In this document: positions 60,706 through 64,000 of the stretch, piece by piece | Layout of the letters: each line of letters opens with the position of its first letter | How positions within the stretch are numbered: position 1 is the first letter of the stretch | From: Salticus scenicus | Lineage: Eukaryota; Arthropoda; Arachnida; Araneae; Salticidae | Reading direction: 5' to 3' | DNA: 64,000 nt | Assembly (NCBI GenBank): GCA_963930645.1 | Contig: OZ005648.1 | Span: 241,247,436 to 241,311,435, forward strand | Translations under genes and position numbers: made by a program | The notes under the pieces: model-generated | Database searches by the model: none | Told to the model about the DNA's origin: nothing | Seen by the model: the letters and a program-made list of their open reading frames with translations, nothing else

Positions 60706-63200
60706 TCTTTTGATAGATATTTTAATATCTATTCAAGCTATTTAATTTTCTTCGTATGAAGTGAACTATCTGATGTTTAATCAATAGAAACCAATAAAAA
60801 TCTTTTAATTCATAAACTAACTCAGAAAGTTCTGTGAATTAGTCATTTTTTTTATTTTATAATTAACATTGCTGAAATTTTTTTCCGGTGTGAAACTTAA
60901 TAAACAATGTATACTGCGTGGTAGATCGTGATTTATATTTTCTAAATGTATAGACGGACCCCTAATACATTTTCACGTGTAACTCTATTTAAAATTGATT
61001 TAAGGTATATAAACAGGTATGTTTTTCGAACCGCCTTGATCTCAGAAATCTGAATATGAAGTCAAAAATAGGGGTTGCTATTGAAGAAAATGAAGTTAAT
61101 GCCAGTTTTAATATGTAGACGACCCCTTAGGCAAAATTTAACTATACCGTTATAAACTAGACGTTATTACAAATCGATTGGTACCAGTCAAATGTTTCTA
61201 CGATAATTTACGGCGAAATTAGGTGGGGGGGTGGCGTTTTTTTTTTTGGGGTGACTGTACATAATAAAATGAATATACTCTTTGAAGAAAGTCATCTCGC
61301 ATATTAATTTAATTGCTAATTTTAATAGCTTTAACAATTAAATGTTAATTTTCATTAAATGAAATAACAGAGTGGTGACAATCAAGGAAAACAGAGAAAT
61401 CATGGAAAAATCAGGGAATTTTGTAAAAACACCCAAAAATCATGAAACTTTTCATTTTTGCCTTATAAACATGACTGAAAGATTGCCAAACATGTGTTAT
61501 CTTAGCAACGATTGCACAGGATTCGCTGCTTTCTAGTTAAATCCCACCAAGTTAACTTTTTTTTTTTTTTAATATTAAATAATTTTAGTGCAATTTGTGG
61601 AATAATTTTATGTTCTGATGTGAATATGTTGTGCAATTAAAATGTTTCATATTTTTATAATTTTGTTAATTTCTCCCAAATTTTTAATTTTTCTTTTTTT
61701 TTTCCTTTTTGTAAGTGTACACATAAAAAAATAAAAGAATTGAAATAATTTTGCCCATCAGTATAGTTTTTTGAATTCAGTGGTTTAGTAAACATGTTAC
61801 ACAAGAGTGCAATATACACAAAATTATGGAATGTATATAATAGGTAACGGAAATCATGGAAATCTGTCAAAATTAGTCAGGGAAATCAGGGAGGTTTTCT
61901 TCTGAATTTCTGTAGTCACCCTGATTACTATATTAAAAAGTTTAATATAATTTTAATTAGTTCATTTTTTTTTTTTTTTTTTTTTTTTTTTGTCTTTATA
62001 AAATAAATATATTATTTTTATAATATTCTATTATTTAATCTATTTAACCTTTTAGAAATTTAAGTTGTATCCTTTTAAAATTTATAATTTATTCCATATA
62101 ATTTAAGCGTAGTCATTTATTAAATAAAATATTATTTTAGAAAATTTAACTTCAGAATTTAAATTTTTCTAATAAAAACTGTTTTCATTTTCAGTTTTAT
62201 TCTAATAATTACAGTATGTCTTTTTAACTTGTGCAAGATATTTTTAAAAATTGCTAGATTACTCATGTCATTTCAATATCTTTAAGGGTAATTTATTTTC
62301 TAAATTAGGAGAAGTTGGAATATTTCGTAGCCTTGAGGGATCCCATCAGCAAGTGATTTTTTGAGGAACGGAATTGACATAAAAAAAATTATTTTTGTGG
62401 CTTTTAAAATTTCAAAGCTTTTGTTTCCTGTTAATTTATTCCTCTGTTAAAAGAAATGGTTGGTGCTGATGTGTGGCATATTTTGCCACATGATTGCTTT
62501 GGTGTCGCTTTCCTTGGCTGTGATGCAGATGAGCTCCAAGATTTCTTCCTTTGCTGCTGCCAGAACAGGATTTCAATTTCTATCTCTTCCCCATTCCTGT
62601 GTTAACGACAAGGATTTTTCATTTGCTTTTACAATGTGTCAATTGATATTTATTAACGTTTTACAACCAATTAAAAGCTCTTTTCAACTCATGGCCATCT
62701 CGTTTCTGACTTAATTTTGTGAAATTATTAGCTGTTTCTGATTAAAACCTGAAAACTTCCACTTTATGGAAATTAATACCACATACTCATGTACTATTTT
62801 ATTGTTGTAACATTTTTTTTTTATCGTGTCAGAATGTTTATTTACTTTAAATTAAATAATATAATCTCAAAACAAATTTCTAAACACATGCTTTTGGTAT
62901 TGCTTAGCTTTGATCCTAAGATTCAACTAGTAATAGTTTTTGTATTATTACTTATTTATCAGCCTACTCAATAAGTTTCTGGTAACCTGTGTACTGTAGT
63001 ACATAAGGTTATTGCGATTAACAGCTTGATTTTTTCTTTCGCAAACTTACTTTGATGCAACTGTATAGGCTGAAACAAGCCTGCATCAATTTGATAAAAT
63101 ACTTCAATATTTAAATTAGCTTTTCTTTGATAATTCTACAGAAATATACTTAAAAACTTAAAATTGCTTTTATTTTATATTTTCCTCTCCCCCCCCCCCC

Positions 63201-63237
<37 letters not shown>

Positions 63238-63912
63238 CTATTTAATCAATCTTAAATATCAACTGTAATTTAAAATAGGAAATTCCGTGATTTAAAGTCA
63301 TTTGAGATCCTAAGATTTTAAGATAGTACCATCTTTTAATTCATTCTCATCCATTAAAAAATATTTGAATATGTAAAATTTTAATATTTTTCTCTAGTTA
63401 TATTAAGAAAAAGTAACCATTTTTTTTTTTTTTTTTTTTTAAATCTAGATCATCTTTGAAAAATGTTAGTTTTTTATCGTATGCAATGGTATTTAAAAAA
63501 TAGAAAAAAATTAAAAATAGTTTGATTTATTTCTAGGATTATATTGAGTTATATTGCTTATATAAAATGCCTTGTTAATCATCTATTTCTTTTATTCTAC
63601 TTCTTCTAGGCGATCAATAGATATGAATGTTTTAGGTACTCGTCGGCTAGTGAAATTGTGCCATAAAATGGAGAAACTTGAGGTTAATGATTTTATAAAC
63701 TTTTTAGATTAGATTTTATCTTAGATTTATTGTTATTAGTTTTCATATTGTGTATTTTTACATATAATTATTCTCTGTGTGTAAAATAACTTTTTAATCT
63801 TGTAGGCATTAATACATGTTTCAACAGCCTATTGTAATTGTGATCGTAAAGAAGTTGAAGAAGTGGTATACAAACCTCCAGTTCCTCCCCAAAAAATTAT
63901 TGATACTATAGA
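54715..63912 (+). CDS. Fatty acyl-CoA reductase (FAR), first five coding exons, 3' partial
   Basis: The enzyme reduces fatty acyl-CoA to fatty alcohol with NADPH, for wax, cuticular lipid or ether-lipid synthesis, normally at ER or peroxisome membranes. Coding exons 54715-54798, 54898-55014, 56689-56864, 63610-63682 and 63806-63912 join in frame (all GT-AG) into 186 codons. Seen: the Rossmann motif TGATGFMG (20-27), IYLLLRPK (44-51), HGDLTREGLG (87-96), FHSAATVKFDE (113-123), MNVLGTRRLV (131-140) and IHVSTAYCN (153-161), in the order of the NAD-binding_4 domain of FARs. The active-site YxxxK and the C-terminal sterile domain would lie in exons beyond the window; family members are about 500 residues, so just over a third is present. 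The start codon is preceded by a likely 5'UTR acceptor. Introns 1 and 4 are short, intron 3 is 6745 bp because of transposons. Which FAR paralogue it is cannot be told. Confidence 0.93.
54898..55014 (+). CDS. FAR coding exon 2
   Basis: 39 codons, phase 0 at both ends; acceptor TATGTAG, donor GTAATT. Encodes the first Rossmann helix (VLVEKLLRSC) and second strand (IYLLLRPK). Confidence 0.92.
55015..56688 (+). other. FAR intron 2
   Basis: 1674 bp, AT-rich, with poly-A runs (55049-55077, 55629-55646, 56022-56035) and a C-run then T-run near 55925-55954. No element ends or coding sequence recognised. Confidence 0.8.
56689..56864 (+). CDS. FAR coding exon 3
   Basis: 58 codons plus two bases (split lysine codon AA/G); acceptor TTTTTCAG, donor GTAAGT. 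Encodes HGDLTREGLG and the FHSAATVKFDE block that lines the cofactor site. Confidence 0.93.
56935..57090. mobile_element. 156-bp TA-flanked MITE in FAR intron 3
   Basis: Left CAGTAAAACTTCCCA and inverted right CAGTGAAACTTCTAGC, each next to TA (56933-56934, 57091-57092). ggtcgt/gcgaccac blocks lie inside. Consistent with a Tc1/mariner (pogo/Tigger-like) MITE. Confidence 0.7.
58116..61257. mobile_element. 3.1-kb TA-flanked element with ~190-bp inverted repeats in FAR intron 3
   Basis: The left end (58116-58305) and inverted right end (61068-61257) match through CAGTCACCC, an A-run, CGCCACCCCCCC, cctaattt, gactggtaccaatc, acgtctagtttataa and ggtcgtctacatattaaaac. TA lies at both sides (58114-58115, 61258-61259), indicating a Tc1/mariner-type element. 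The interior is AT-rich with poly-A tracts and no transposase ORF, so it is non-autonomous or decayed. It makes up nearly half of the intron. Confidence 0.82.
61378..61923. mobile_element. hAT-like MITE candidate in FAR intron 3
   Basis: Left CAGAGTGGTGACAATC and inverted right CAGGGTGACTACAGAAATTC share a CAGRGTG start; subterminal atcagggaa and aatcaggga phrases recur on both sides. No 8-bp duplication is evident, so ends are tentative. Confidence 0.45.
63203..63234. repeat. C-run plus (AT)n microsatellite
   Basis: A run of about 14 C (63189-63202) directly abuts about sixteen AT dinucleotides in intron 3. Confidence 0.9.
63610..63682 (+). CDS. FAR coding exon 4
   Basis: One base completing the split lysine codon plus 24 codons; acceptor TTCTTCTAG, donor GTTAAT. 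Encodes MNVLGTRRLVKLCHKM, a conserved helix of the family. Confidence 0.93.
63806..63912 (+). CDS. FAR coding exon 5
   Basis: 35 codons plus two bases; acceptor CTTGTAG, donor GTGAGT. Encodes IHVSTAYCNCDRKEVEE, with the serine/threonine of the active-site region. The next exon lies beyond the window. Confidence 0.93.
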
Positions 63913-64000
63913 GTGAGTGTCTAATTTATTTATTTACTTTTTTTTTTTTTTCCTTGTAAATTTTATGCAACACTGAAAAATTTAAGAATTCCCTGTTGTA

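Noticed and set aside
62460..62714. 84-codon ORF inside FAR intron 3, locally less AT-rich
   Set aside because: No recognisable domain on either strand and no splice context; it may be a relic of an unidentified element but I cannot support a gene.

Overview
The window reads as intergenic and intronic DNA of an arthropod, most likely a chelicerate and probably a spider. The reasons are the strong AT bias with many long A/T runs, the one host gene being an arthropod-type fatty acyl-CoA reductase cut by introns, and the type of Ty3-like Gag and Penelope-like element present. The species assignment is inference; no marker gene here fixes it. There is no bacterial-style gene packing, no operon and no CRISPR array.

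The only host gene I can support is at the right end: the first five coding exons (186 codons) of a fatty acyl-CoA reductase on the + strand, from 54715 to 63912, running off the window. Its 6.7-kb third intron carries three transposon insertions.

The rest is a graveyard of transposable elements, many nested and many with readable ends. Left part (1-10000): a Ty3-like gag-pol on the minus strand is split by a 6.3-kb inverted-terminus insertion (126-6442) flanked by a 7-bp target duplication; next to it lie a Penelope-like RT/GIY-YIG ORF (7968-9260) and a small MITE. 11309-18478: a hAT-type element with an exact 8-bp duplication contains a TA-flanked inverted-repeat element, which contains two Helentron-like elements, one of which contains a pogo-like element with a Psq-type helix-turn-helix remnant. 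20000-32000: Helentron-like copies, palindromic TTAA-flanked MITEs and a satellite-like array. 32000-40000: further Helentron-like families and a Mutator-like element with 9-bp duplications. 41000-54000: a second hAT-like element and a cluster of Helitrons with classical 3' ends (hairpin then CTAG/T).

The most interesting pattern is a group of at least four element families (called A, B, C and D here, with related E and F) that share one architecture but each have a private 10-14 bp key sequence. The key is written as a self-complementary hairpin at the 5' end, again as an inverted copy just before a 3' terminal hairpin, and encloses tandem units of roughly 170-500 bp. Units of A, of F and of one Helitron also carry a GGTGGCGC-type motif resembling CTCF binding sites. 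Family letters are labels used only in this annotation.
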